Shown here: positions 7,502 to 13,093 of the stretch, in pieces
How the letters are laid out: each line of letters opens with the position of its first letter
How positions within the stretch are numbered: position 1 is the stretch's first letter
Source of the DNA: Pseudomonadota bacterium
Lineage (GTDB): Bacteria; Pseudomonadota; Alphaproteobacteria; Rhizobiales; Hyphomicrobiaceae
Length of the DNA: 16,003 nucleotides
Assembly (NCBI GenBank): GCA_023430845.1
Contig: JAEYYJ010000094.1
Span: forward strand, 1-16,003
Direction of reading: 5' to 3'
Program-made: the position numbers and the translations under genes
Notes under the pieces: model-generated
Database searches by the model: none
Told to the model about the DNA's origin: nothing
What the model saw: the letters and a program-made list of their open reading frames with translations, nothing else

Positions 7502-7536
7502 CGGTGATCGTGATCGACTACTGGCCACGATCACCG
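7502..7536. repeat. 11-base inverted repeat downstream of the Cys-rich gene
   Basis: CGGTGATCGTG (7502-7512) and CACGATCACCG (7526-7536) are perfect complements around 13 bases. The repeat lies 25 bases beyond the stop of the - strand Cys-rich gene. No T-run follows on either strand, so it may be an mRNA 3' stabilising hairpin, a recombinase site or an incomplete terminator. Confidence 0.5.
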
Positions 7537-7560
7537 CTCGGGCACGGGGAACCCACTCAA

Positions 7561-8133
7561 TTAGCACCAGGTGCCATTGCAATTCCCCGTCACGTCAGAC
7601 CACGTGCAACATACACATTTCGCCGGCACAGCTTCACCATCCTTCAGACGATGGTAGACCTTTCCGTCGCGTATGGTGCCCTCGGCAACATCGTCATCAC
7701 CTTTCAACCCCAGACCACGCTTGTAGAATTCGCTGCTGGTCAACGCATAAAACTGGGCCTCGGCGTTCTCTCGACTTCTGAGTTCAACAATTGCAGCAAA
7801 AAAGCTCGGGTCCGAAAGGGGACCACCGAAGTTGCCCTCTACCCTGGCACTCTCTTCGACGAAACAAATGGGGGTATCGCCCAACCACTTGTAGGCACGA
7901 AGATCACGTCGCTTGGTGACAGAAACGCGATCGACGAAACTCGTAACCAAGCCTCCCTCACCTGAACGAGAGGTGATGCCGGCCTGACTGTCAAAGTCAA
8001 TTCCAAGGACGTCGATCTCGTGATCGATGCACGAGATTAGATACTTAGAACTGACATGAGCGGCGCGAGCTGCATTACGAACGCCAAGGAAGAACCCTTC
8101 AGCATAGGCGGGGCCGCATTGATGATCGGACAT
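7561..8133 (-). CDS. Unknown protein with a cysteine-rich C-terminus, 190 residues
   Basis: The family is not recognised. The start at 8133 (MSDHQCGPAYAEGFF) is chosen because AAGGAG lies six bases upstream; a longer frame to 8199 would overlap the recombinase gene. There is no signal peptide or obvious membrane span. The body is mixed alpha/beta in character, with charged stretches such as VDRVSVTKRRDLRAYKW. The last 18 residues hold five cysteines in the pattern C-x-C-C-x8-C-x4-C, ending at the terminal Cys; three more lie at 6, 35 and 90. This could bind metal, form disulfides or be a modification site. The gene follows the serine recombinase on the same strand after 56 bases, so the two are probably cotranscribed. 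It could be an accessory factor of the recombinase or unrelated cargo. The coding call is fairly safe; the function is unknown. Confidence 0.7.
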   Translation of the reverse strand: MSDHQCGPAYAEGFFLGVRNAARAAHVSSKYLISCIDHEIDVLGIDFDSQAGITSRSGEGGLVTSFVDRVSVTKRRDLRAYKWLGDTPICFVEESARVEGNFGGPLSDPSFFAAIVELRSRENAEAQFYALTSSEFYKRGLGLKGDDDVAEGTIRDGKVYHRLKDGEAVPAKCVCCTWSDVTGNCNGTWC

Positions 8134-8189
8134 GAGCAATCTCCTTCGGTTGCAATAAAATATGCTGGCGAATGTTACTACGGCGGTCG

Positions 8190-8804
8190 CTACGCGCAAG
8201 TAGTGGCAAAGGGAGTCTCCTTTGATGCCGCGAGGGCTCGATAGATCGTCTTCCGACTACACCCTAACCGCCGCGCGATAGCCGAAGCGCCCATGCCCTG
8301 TTCGCGAAGGGCTTTCACGTCGGCCGGCGCGACTTGGCGCTTGCGGCCCTTGTACACGCCCTTGGCTTTAGCGCTGGCGATGCCTTCCATCTGGCGCTCG
8401 CGGCGGAGCTCGGTCTCGAACTGACCGATCGCGCCCATGATCGCGAAGAACAGTCGGCCCGCCGGCGTCTCGGTCTCGATGCTCTGATGCAGGACCTGCA
8501 GGGCAGCGCCCTTCGCCTCGAGCGTATGCGAGATCGCGATGAGGTCGGAGATGCTGCGCGCCAGGCGATCGAGGCGGGTAACGACCAGCACGTCACCCTC
8601 CTTAATGAACTCGAGCAGGATCTGCAGCTGCTCGCGACCTTCGCGCTTGGTCCCCGTCGCCTTCTCGGAGCGGATGATTGAGCAGCCCGCGGCAGTTAGC
8701 TGCTCATGCTGGATCGTGAGATCCTGATCGCTGGTCGACACGCGAGCGTAGCCGAAGCGCTTGCGGCTTACCTCCATCGCTTCCTTGAGCTTGAGCTGTG
8801 TCAT
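8190..8804 (-). CDS. Serine recombinase, resolvase/invertase family
   Basis: This is a complete 204-residue small serine recombinase. The catalytic domain begins FGYARVSTSDQ with the nucleophile Ser23. The conserved Arg cluster VTRLDRLARS (75-84) and the E-helix ETELRRERQMEG (130-141) are present. A linker GRKRQV leads to a C-terminal helix-turn-helix (about 160-192: MGASAIARRLGCSRKTIYRA). Such enzymes cut DNA at short paired sites to resolve transposition products, invert segments or maintain plasmids. GAGG lies six to seven bases upstream of the chosen start; an inner ATG at 8777 is also possible. No transposase and no transposon end repeats are visible, and this type does not normally insert into tRNA ends, so it is probably cargo or a remnant of a transposon or plasmid. 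The Cys-rich gene lies downstream in the same direction. Confidence 0.93.
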   Translation of the reverse strand: MTQLKLKEAMEVSRKRFGYARVSTSDQDLTIQHEQLTAAGCSIIRSEKATGTKREGREQLQILLEFIKEGDVLVVTRLDRLARSISDLIAISHTLEAKGAALQVLHQSIETETPAGRLFFAIMGAIGQFETELRRERQMEGIASAKAKGVYKGRKRQVAPADVKALREQGMGASAIARRLGCSRKTIYRALAASKETPFATTCA

Positions 8805-8922
8805 TGGGATCCTCGTCTCGGATGCTGAGTGTCAAAGAGACCAAATCGGCCCTATCGGCGCGACATTCGCGGATGCTCGCGGTTGTGTCGGATGCGTACA
8901 CCCCATCGCCACTGCCGCGCGC

Positions 8923-8947
8923 GGGCTGGTTCTGTGTGAGCCAGCCC
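8923..8947. repeat. Hairpin downstream of the broken Tat-signal gene
   Basis: GGGCTGG (8923-8929) pairs with CCAGCCC (8941-8947) around 11 bases. It lies 13 bases past the stop of the second half of the broken exported-protein gene on the - strand, as a 3' end hairpin would, but no T-run follows. It also lies about 120 bases upstream of the recombinase gene and could be part of a recombinase site. Confidence 0.4.
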
Positions 8948-8959
8948 TGTTCACGAGAA

Positions 8960-9654
8960 CTAGGCGCTGCGTTGATTAGCGAGGCGAATGATGTGGTCGA
9001 TGATGAGTTTCGGCGTGCCGTCGGAGAGTTGACCGCCAGAACTCAGCACCTCGCTAGCAACTCTTGCAAGAACGACCAGGTCGGCAAACGAGTGCAAGTC
9101 AAAGTCTTCGATCTCGTCTCTAAGACGGTCCATGATGTCCCACTGCGCATCGAGCGCGGCGCAGGTATCCTCGACGCCGGCGGCGCGCTCGGCGGCTTGG
9201 TCCGCTGCTATGAAGCGATGTGCGCGCGGTCCTCGTCCCCGATATCCAGCCAGTAGGTTGGCCTCAACACAAATGTCCCGCCTTCGCGCCCCGACTTGCG
9301 ACTGCGTTGGGCGTAGTAGACTTGACCGAAGCCGCGCTGTAGCCGGCCCTCATCATCGGTCGGGGCTACAATTGCGTTAGGGATGGCCGGTGCTGTACGG
9401 AAATAAATATCGCGGGCTTCATCATCGCTGGTGTTCAAGCGTCGACCTTCGCGGCAAGCAGTTTGCCATTGATCGAACAGGCGAGCGAGAGCGGGAGTAG
9501 GGGCACCTGCTGTCGGCGCAGCTGTGGAAGTCTCTGCGGCCACGAGCGCTGACGTGGCGGCCGCAGTGGTGCCGGCAATGAAGCGCCGGCGAGATACCGA
9601 TCCTGGGTCGCCTGCCTCAACGTTGCGCTGGGTGGCTACGATCTTCGTCTGCAT
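8960..9654 (-). pseudogene. Exported (Tat-signal) protein gene split by a frameshift
   Basis: The first frame (9654-9208) encodes 148 residues starting MQTKIVATQRNVEAGD, with a twin-arginine signal SRRRFIAGTTAAATSALVAA followed by a small-residue stretch, and stops at DEDRAHIAS. The coding sequence clearly goes on in another frame: from about 9228 it reads AHRFIAADQAAERAAGVED, then DIMDRLRDEIEDFDLHSFAD, and ends at 8960 with IRLANQRSA. Joining the frames at the CCGCGCGCA tract gives one protein of about 230 residues. The shift equals two extra bases, as from CG dinucleotide slippage, or one lost base. The mature part is helical and acidic, with no known catalytic motif. AGGA seven bases before the start supports translation. 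It could be a true pseudogene, a sequencing error, or less likely a programmed shift. Confidence 0.65.
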
Positions 9655-9715
9655 GGTGATGTCCTTTCAGGTGAATGTGCTTCTCGGTATTGGCGCGGGC
9701 CGATCGGCGCCGGCG

Positions 9716-9814
9716 TCACGGGAGGGTGGGATGCGCATGACGAAGGCGATCGATCACTGCGTTGACCGCGCGCGCCAGAGGCACCCAGCTTTCAGTAAGC
9801 TTGGAGGGAGGCAT
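9716..9814 (-). CDS. Possible 32-residue micro-protein
   Basis: This short - strand frame reads MPPSKLTESWVPLARAVNAV and ends RHAHPTLP. Its ATG is 15 bases past the stop of the 40-residue gene, and its stop is 61 bases before the Tat-signal gene, so the three could form one operon. The upstream GGGATGG is a weak ribosome site. Amphipathic helix character is visible (WVPLARAVNAVIDRL). Chance frames of this size are common, so the call is tentative. Confidence 0.35.
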   Translation of the reverse strand: MPPSKLTESWVPLARAVNAVIDRLRHAHPTLP

Positions 9815-9829
9815 TGGAGCCCATCCCGA

Positions 9830-9952
9830 TCACGCGATCTGGAAGATGAGGCCGACGGCCACCGCGACGGCTATCGTGCCGGTCACGATGAGAATGCGGT
9901 CGATGCTGCGGATGTAGTCATCGGCGCTGGGGCCGTGGTACGGACGACGCAT
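9830..9952 (-). CDS. Small single-pass membrane protein, 40 residues
   Basis: This gene is easily missed because of its size. A strong ribosome site AGGAGAAG lies three bases before the ATG at 9952. The product begins MRRPYHGPSADDYIRSIDR, a charged cytoplasmic head, and continues with one hydrophobic helix, ILIVTGTIAVAVAVGLIF, ending QIA. It should insert in the inner membrane with the N-terminus inside (two Arg at the start). No family is recognised. It leads a run of small - strand genes (32-residue frame, then the Tat-signal gene). A regulatory or toxin-like membrane peptide is possible but is only inference from shape. Confidence 0.6.
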   Translation of the reverse strand: MRRPYHGPSADDYIRSIDRILIVTGTIAVAVAVGLIFQIA

Positions 9953-10026
9953 GGTCTTCTCCTGATGCTGTCAGGCGTTGATCTAGGCCTCGTCCAGCGC
10001 GCCAACGCTGAGCGGGGCCGCTTCGC

Positions 10027-10478
10027 TTACGCACTTAGAATATTGAGAAGGGTGGGAACCGCCTTGATGAACTCCCGGTTGGCTTGCTCGCTGAGATTGC
10101 GATCTTGGTGCTGAGGCGGGAGGCCCGATCGCCAATGGACCTGGAATAGTGCTTCGCAAGCACCGCGCGCGCCGCCACGTCGTCCGCGGTGTGAATGGGC
10201 TCGGACTAGGTCGCCTTGGCCGCATCGTCCATTGAGAGCAAGAGGTCGGTGAAAGACGCCATGGCGGAGCGAAGCTCGGCAGCTGGCAGCGTGTCCCAAG
10301 CTCCCGCGTTCACCCGATCAACAGCCTGCCAGAACGCAGCATCGAGGCGCAGGAGCGCCTCCGTCTTCGGCATTCGTGAAGAAGGGGCGCACGATGCACC
10401 CGTCAATGCTGTGAGCGAAACCGCTGCCGGGAGGCCGAGCACGAGCGCGCGTCGACCGATCGAAGAAGTATTCCGCAT
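10027..10478 (-). pseudogene. Broken gene for a small exported protein
   Basis: The intact first part (10478-10206) encodes 90 residues: MRNTSSIGRRALVLGLPAAV, a Tat- or lipoprotein-like signal with GRR and a hydrophobic core ending near SCAPSS, then a helical segment DAAFWQAVDRVNAGAWDTLP. A TAG at 10206-10208 ends it, but in the same frame the sequence goes on sensibly (SEPIHTADDVAARAVLAKHY). Farther on, the plausible coding frame changes and ends at 10027 with EQANREFIKAVPTLLNILSA. One in-frame stop plus one frameshift is the simplest reading. GAGGGG upstream of the ATG is a good ribosome site. Its layout (short exported helical protein) resembles the other broken gene nearby, so both may belong to one loosely related family. 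A real 90-residue protein remains possible. Confidence 0.5.
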
Positions 10479-10639
10479 TCACTGTCCCCTCACGAGTGTG
10501 CCACGTCCGCGTTGGTGCAGAGCGGAGCGGTCGATTTGGGGGAGCCACTGACATTGTTGAGCGATACGCGTGCTCAATTTGCGCTGTCGGGAGCATCCCC
10601 ACTGAGTTCGTGAGTCTGACCGTGCGTTCCGACAGATCG

Positions 10640-10659
10640 AAACAGCTATGGTGCTGTTT
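10640..10659 (+). terminator. Hairpin with T-rich tail next to att copy B
   Basis: AAACAGC (10640-10646) and GCTGTTT (10653-10659) form a seven-base stem with a six-base loop, followed by TAACTCAATAATTTTGG. It looks like a weak intrinsic terminator on the + strand, but no + strand gene ends nearby. It lies 21 bases before att copy B and may instead be part of the element end. Confidence 0.4.
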
Positions 10660-10680
10660 TAACTCAATAATTTTGGATAT

Positions 10681-10695
10681 CTGGCGGAGAGGGAG
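10681..10695. repeat. Attachment-site copy B (tRNA-Ser 3' end duplicate), junction of two units
   Basis: CTGGCGGAGAGGGAG is an exact match to the tRNA 3' end at 12953-12967 and to copy A at 5040-5054, in the same orientation. What follows (TTACCGACCCC) is not tRNA-like. The copy divides the accessory region into an outer 5.6-kb and an inner 2.3-kb unit, as expected when a second element inserts into the same tRNA site. Confidence 0.8.
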
Positions 10696-10754
10696 TTACC
10701 GACCCCAAAAATAAGCCGTTGAATAGGCCCAATCTTTTTCCGTCCGCTTACGGA

Positions 10755-10781
10755 TTCGGCCTAACCTCGGCCAACGCCCTC
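10755..10781 (+). repeat. Arm-like repeats, left end of the inner unit
   Basis: TTCGGCCTAAC (10755-10765) matches 9 of 11 bases of the unit repeated three times at 12817-12849 (CTCGGCATAAC). It is followed directly by CTCGGC and then CAACGCCCTC (10772-10781), an exact 10-base match to 12861-12870. Both ends of the unit therefore share two repeat types in the same order and orientation. Confidence 0.55.
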
Positions 10782-11127
10782 TAATTAACCGCATCCCCTC
10801 GATCTATCCCCTTCATGCGCAGGCGTTTTTTCTAACTCGACTCGTGACGGAAATCTACCGTTACGGTGTGTGCAGATGTTATGCCATGCCAATTAATCTG
10901 TTGACGGAATATTCCGGTGGCGCTAGGGCGGAATTGTCGGCCGGCTCGAGGCCACCCGAACAGCCACGCAGCGGGGACGACGCTGTGATTTTTAGAGGGT
11001 TATGATTTGGGGAATATCTCATCGCTTTAGCGAGCTAGGCTGGATGGACGTACCGCAAGGCGGGGTTCAAGGAAGTCGGTCGCACAAAGTCGAATGATTT
11101 ATTGGCGCTGCAGTTGCTTCCTCAAGA

Positions 11128-11158
11128 CATGCCGGACGCAGCGCCGTTCGCCGGCATG
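11128..11158. repeat. Hairpin just upstream of the 79-residue gene
   Basis: CATGCCGG (11128-11135) and CCGGCATG (11151-11158) pair perfectly around 15 bases. The hairpin ends 23 bases before the ATG at 11182, close to the ribosome site, so it could be an operator or a leader structure controlling that gene. There is no T-run to suggest termination. Confidence 0.45.
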
Positions 11159-11181
11159 CAATCAAGGTTGGAGTTCGTTTG

Positions 11182-11421
11182 ATGAGTGAATTTCGAAACG
11201 AGTCGGGTTTGGATTTCGTCGACATTGCTTGCGAGGCCGTGCGCACCTACGCATGGACGGGCGGTCAGTCACTGACGATTGAGAGCCCGCTCAAACTGCA
11301 CGTCGCCCCGAGCGGTAGCCATCGCATTTTCGACGCGGCGGGGCGGTCGCACTACGTGCCCGCCGGCTGGATTCATTTGACGTGGACGGCCAAGGATGGC
11401 GCGCCGCACTTCGTGAAGTGA
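11182..11421 (+). CDS. Hypothetical protein, 79 residues
   Basis: The product begins MSEFRNESGLDFVDIACEAV and ends WTAKDGAPHFVK. It is small, soluble in character and probably mostly beta in its second half (SLTIESPLKLHVAPSGSHRI, then HYVPAGWIHLTW). GGAG about eight bases before the ATG at 11182 supports this start; a TTG three bases earlier is less likely. It is convergent with the AbiTii gene, 62 bases away, and is the only other gene of the inner unit. No family is recognised. A role beside the defence-type gene is conceivable only from position. Confidence 0.6.
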   Translation: MSEFRNESGLDFVDIACEAVRTYAWTGGQSLTIESPLKLHVAPSGSHRIFDAAGRSHYVPAGWIHLTWTAKDGAPHFVK

Positions 11422-11483
11422 TAATCCATCTTGGATGACCGGCAGCATTGGATCGGGTTGGATGATTTTGACGCTGCCTGTCG

Positions 11484-12371
11484 TTACGCGGAGAGTTTGC
11501 CAAGCAAGCTGATGAACCCCTCGGCGACAACATTGCCAGAGGCGCCTTCCAATATTCTCTTCGCAGAGGCGGCTAGCGATGCCATGCGGGAGGGCGGCGT
11601 TGAAGGGTTTTCGATTTCGTCGAGAACTGGCGTGAGCTCATCGGCAGTCTGTTGGGGCATCTGCCCCAACAGCGGGCGAACCTGCGCGACAATGTCGACT
11701 AGCTTCTCCACGTTGATGTTGGCAGTGGCTGTCTGAGAATTCTGGACATTGCCGCCCGACACATCTCCGACAACCCCAGCATTCTGGATGAAGTAGTTTT
11801 TCGTCACGCTTGCGGCGACTTTCTCTTTGGTTGTGAACTGAAGGCCATGCCCGAGCACGCCGGCCTTTTCCAACTCTAGAGTCCAGTCGAGAACCATCGA
11901 TCGGACGCGCTCGACGATCTCCCACACTTGCGCCCTCGAAATCACGAGACGAGCTTCGCGCAATTGAAACCGACGAACAAGATCAGAGCGCACCCCTTGA
12001 TGTCCAGAGAAGCACACGATGTCATCGGACTTCCTGTCTTCGAATTCAACTTCAAGTGCCGCAATAGACAGTCCGATGGGTGATTGCGTAACTTTGTCCG
12101 CCAACTCGAGGGTTCCGAAATGTATCGTTTGCCATCCGGAGTAGGCGCCGAGGCCTTGCCACTCGCCTGATAGACGGCGATAGGTCGGCAAATCTTCAAG
12201 TGCCGACTCCATGTACCCGTTCGATTCGGCGTCTATCCAGACGAGCGCATCGGCGAGGTTGAGTTTCACAGCTATAACTTTGGCCATCCGGAGCAGGCGT
12301 GAGACCGGAACGGTGGGATCAAGGGCCTGTCGTTGAAGCTCTATGACTGCATAGCCTTGATCGTCTGCCAT
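11484..12371 (-). CDS. AbiTii-domain protein, putative phage-defence gene
   Basis: This 295-residue protein carries an N-terminal AbiTii domain (about residues 5-185). It is recognised by the pattern ALDPTVPVSRLLRMAKVIAV, the acidic helix with W45 and LxGY-like NGYMESALEDLPTYRRL, and a beta-rich second half. A flexible Gly/Asn/Gln segment (KNYFIQNAGVVGDVSGGNVQ, 191-210) links it to a C-terminal helical region (220-295). The domain is named for abortive-infection loci. Its biochemical action is not known to me, so a phage-defence role rests on family association and on this setting in a mobile unit. GGGGA seven bases upstream supports the start MADDQGYAV. It is transcribed alone, toward the 79-residue gene. 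Two adjoining hairpins lie just upstream of its start. Confidence 0.75.
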   Translation of the reverse strand: MADDQGYAVIELQRQALDPTVPVSRLLRMAKVIAVKLNLADALVWIDAESNGYMESALEDLPTYRRLSGEWQGLGAYSGWQTIHFGTLELADKVTQSPIGLSIAALEVEFEDRKSDDIVCFSGHQGVRSDLVRRFQLREARLVISRAQVWEIVERVRSMVLDWTLELEKAGVLGHGLQFTTKEKVAASVTKNYFIQNAGVVGDVSGGNVQNSQTATANINVEKLVDIVAQVRPLLGQMPQQTADELTPVLDEIENPSTPPSRMASLAASAKRILEGASGNVVAEGFISLLGKLSA

Positions 12372-12403
12372 TCGGCATCCCCCAAGTTGACCCCGGCATC
12401 GTG

Positions 12404-12445
12404 CTGTGTCGAAACACAGACGGGCGCCCCGTTGCCGAGGCGCCC
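12404..12445. repeat. Two adjacent hairpins upstream of the AbiTii gene
   Basis: CTGTGT-CGAA-ACACAG (12404-12419) is a six-base stem with a tetraloop. It is followed two bases later by GGGCGCC (12422-12428) pairing with GGCGCCC (12439-12445) around ten bases. They lie 32-74 bases upstream of the AbiTii start, in its probable leader. They could attenuate transcription, bind a regulator or insulate the gene from tRNA-side transcription. Confidence 0.45.
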
Positions 12446-12816
12446 TCCGTTCAAATCAGCCGCGACAGCGCAGCTACCATCGAAGCCCATCGCGGATGCA
12501 CGAGGCACCCGAAGGCCAGACGGTAGCGTGTACCGCACGGCTGACTGGCTTCGAGGACAAGAAACACACCCATTGGGTGGCCCCCATCATCGTGCGCGGG
12601 GTCCTAACTTAGTCGACATCGCGCGTTGAGCCAGCGTGGGGATTTTCGGGACGTTTAGTAGTCTACCCGGTGCCCCCTGCACGCCTCGACTATTCCGTGC
12701 CCAACTAATTGGGATGACGCCGAGCGCCTTCAAGGGCGTGCCGCCAGTTGTCCACAGACGCACGCCATGCACGCGCGCCACATACCCGTGGCCCATGTGC
12801 CGATCCAGCCCCCAAT

Positions 12817-12849
12817 CTCGGCATAACCTCGGCATAACCTCGGCATAAC
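12817..12849 (+). repeat. Three tandem copies of CTCGGCATAAC, right end of the inner unit
   Basis: Three perfect 11-base copies run head to tail at 12817, 12828 and 12839. After one further 11-base step without the motif comes CAACGCCCTC at 12861. The period of 11 bases, close to one helical turn, puts all copies on the same DNA face, as for protein-binding arrays. Degenerate copies lie at the other end of the unit. Integrase arm sites are the best guess; replication iterons are the alternative. Confidence 0.65.
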
Positions 12850-12952
12850 ATTCAGGCTTTCAACGCCCTCGGCCCCATTCGCCGAAAAGGCCGAAAATCT
12901 CAACAAAATCGGGGATTTGTGCGGACTTTAGTGGAGGGTGACGGATGGTGGT

Positions 12953-12967
12953 CTGGCGGAGAGGGAG
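12953..12967. repeat. Attachment-site copy C (within tRNA-Ser 3' end)
   Basis: CTGGCGGAGAGGGAG here forms the last bases of the functional tRNA-Ser gene: CCA, discriminator, the 3' acceptor strand and the first T-arm bases. It is the parental target site from which copies A and B derive. Confidence 0.85.
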
Positions 12968-13043
12968 GGATTCGAACCCCCGGTACGGTTACCCGTACTC
13001 CGCATTTCGAGTGCGGCGCGATCGACCACTCTGCCACCTCTCC
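12954..13043 (-). tRNA. tRNA-Ser (anticodon CGA)
   Basis: Read on the - strand, the gene starts GGAGAGGTGGCAGAGTGGTC and ends with CCTCTCC, discriminator G and an encoded CCA, 90 bases in all. The acceptor stem GGAGAGG/CCTCTCC is fully paired. The anticodon stem CCGCA/TGCGG encloses the loop CTCGAAA, giving anticodon CGA, which reads the serine codon UCG. A long variable arm (near GTACGGGTAACCGTAC) and a normal T-arm with TTCGAATC complete the class II fold. The gene is intact although its 3' end is the insertion site of two mobile units, because insertion rebuilds the end each time. A promoter fits about 50-80 bases upstream. Confidence 0.96.
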
Positions 13044-13093
13044 GGAGCCGCGTCCCTGCGCCTCGATGAGGCCCCGGTTCGTACGGCGCGCGG

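Larger units (their letters stand above)
5040..10695. mobile_element. Outer integrated unit in tRNA-Ser (att A to att B)
   Basis: The unit is about 5.6 kb, bounded by two exact 15-base copies of the tRNA-Ser 3' end. It carries a 70-residue unknown, a HepT/MNT pair, an HTH-ImmA/IrrE protein, a 45-residue small protein, a Cys-rich unknown, a serine recombinase, two micro-genes and two broken exported-protein genes. No tyrosine integrase or transfer genes are visible, and the serine recombinase is of the small resolvase/invertase type. The mix of defence-like cargo, tiny genes and pseudogenes fits a decayed genomic island. The boundaries are seen in the sequence; the unit's mobility is inferred. 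Confidence 0.7.
10696..11181. other. Gene-poor stretch at the left end of the inner unit
   Basis: No convincing coding frame is seen on either strand in these 486 bases, which are visibly AT-richer than the flanks. The stretch contains the arm-like repeats at 10755-10781, a TTGACG at 10901 that could be a -35 element without a good -10, short inverted repeats such as ACGG/CCGT near 10850, and the CATGCCGG hairpin just before the next gene. A small RNA could be encoded here, but no specific one is recognised. Confidence 0.5.
12372..12953. other. Gene-poor stretch between the AbiTii gene and tRNA-Ser
   Basis: These 582 bases hold no coding frame that looks real on either strand; the frames of 65-98 codons have no family resemblance or good ribosome sites. 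This is where a tyrosine integrase gene would be expected next to the tRNA, and none, even a recognisable remnant, is seen. The stretch contains two hairpins near 12404-12445, the three 11-base repeats at 12817-12849, CAACGCCCTC at 12861 and a pair of GCCGAAAA copies near 12885. The AbiTii promoter must also lie here. Confidence 0.55.
10681..12967. mobile_element. Inner integrated unit in tRNA-Ser (att B to att C)
   Basis: The unit is about 2.3 kb between two exact 15-base tRNA-Ser 3' end copies. It holds one AbiTii-domain gene and one 79-residue unknown, with long non-coding ends. Related 11-base repeats lie 60-86 bases inside the left end and 104-136 bases inside the right end, the place where arm-type integrase sites usually occur. 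No integrase gene is present, so movement would need an enzyme supplied from elsewhere. Its position next to the tRNA suggests it arrived after the outer unit. Confidence 0.65.

Noticed and set aside
7561..8133. Cys-rich tail as a ribosomally made modified peptide (RiPP precursor)
   Set aside because: The protein is 190 residues with a long structured body, and no modification or export enzymes lie nearby, so a precursor role is not supported.
8190..8804. Serine recombinase as the integrase of the tRNA-Ser units
   Set aside because: Small resolvase/invertase types of this size do not normally insert DNA at tRNA 3' ends; the tRNA duplications point to a tyrosine integrase that is not encoded here.
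9524..10114. A 196-codon + strand open frame
   Set aside because: It lies opposite the Tat-signal gene and the micro-genes, has low-complexity Arg/Ala-rich composition without domain resemblance, and the - strand frames have better ribosome sites and protein-like sequence.
12587..12848. Possible integrase remnant next to the tRNA
   Set aside because: Frames on both strands were read for the conserved R...HxxR...Y region of tyrosine integrases and nothing recognisable was found.
12817..12849. Possible CRISPR array
   Set aside because: The three 11-base copies are directly adjacent with no spacers and are too short for CRISPR repeats; no cas genes are present.
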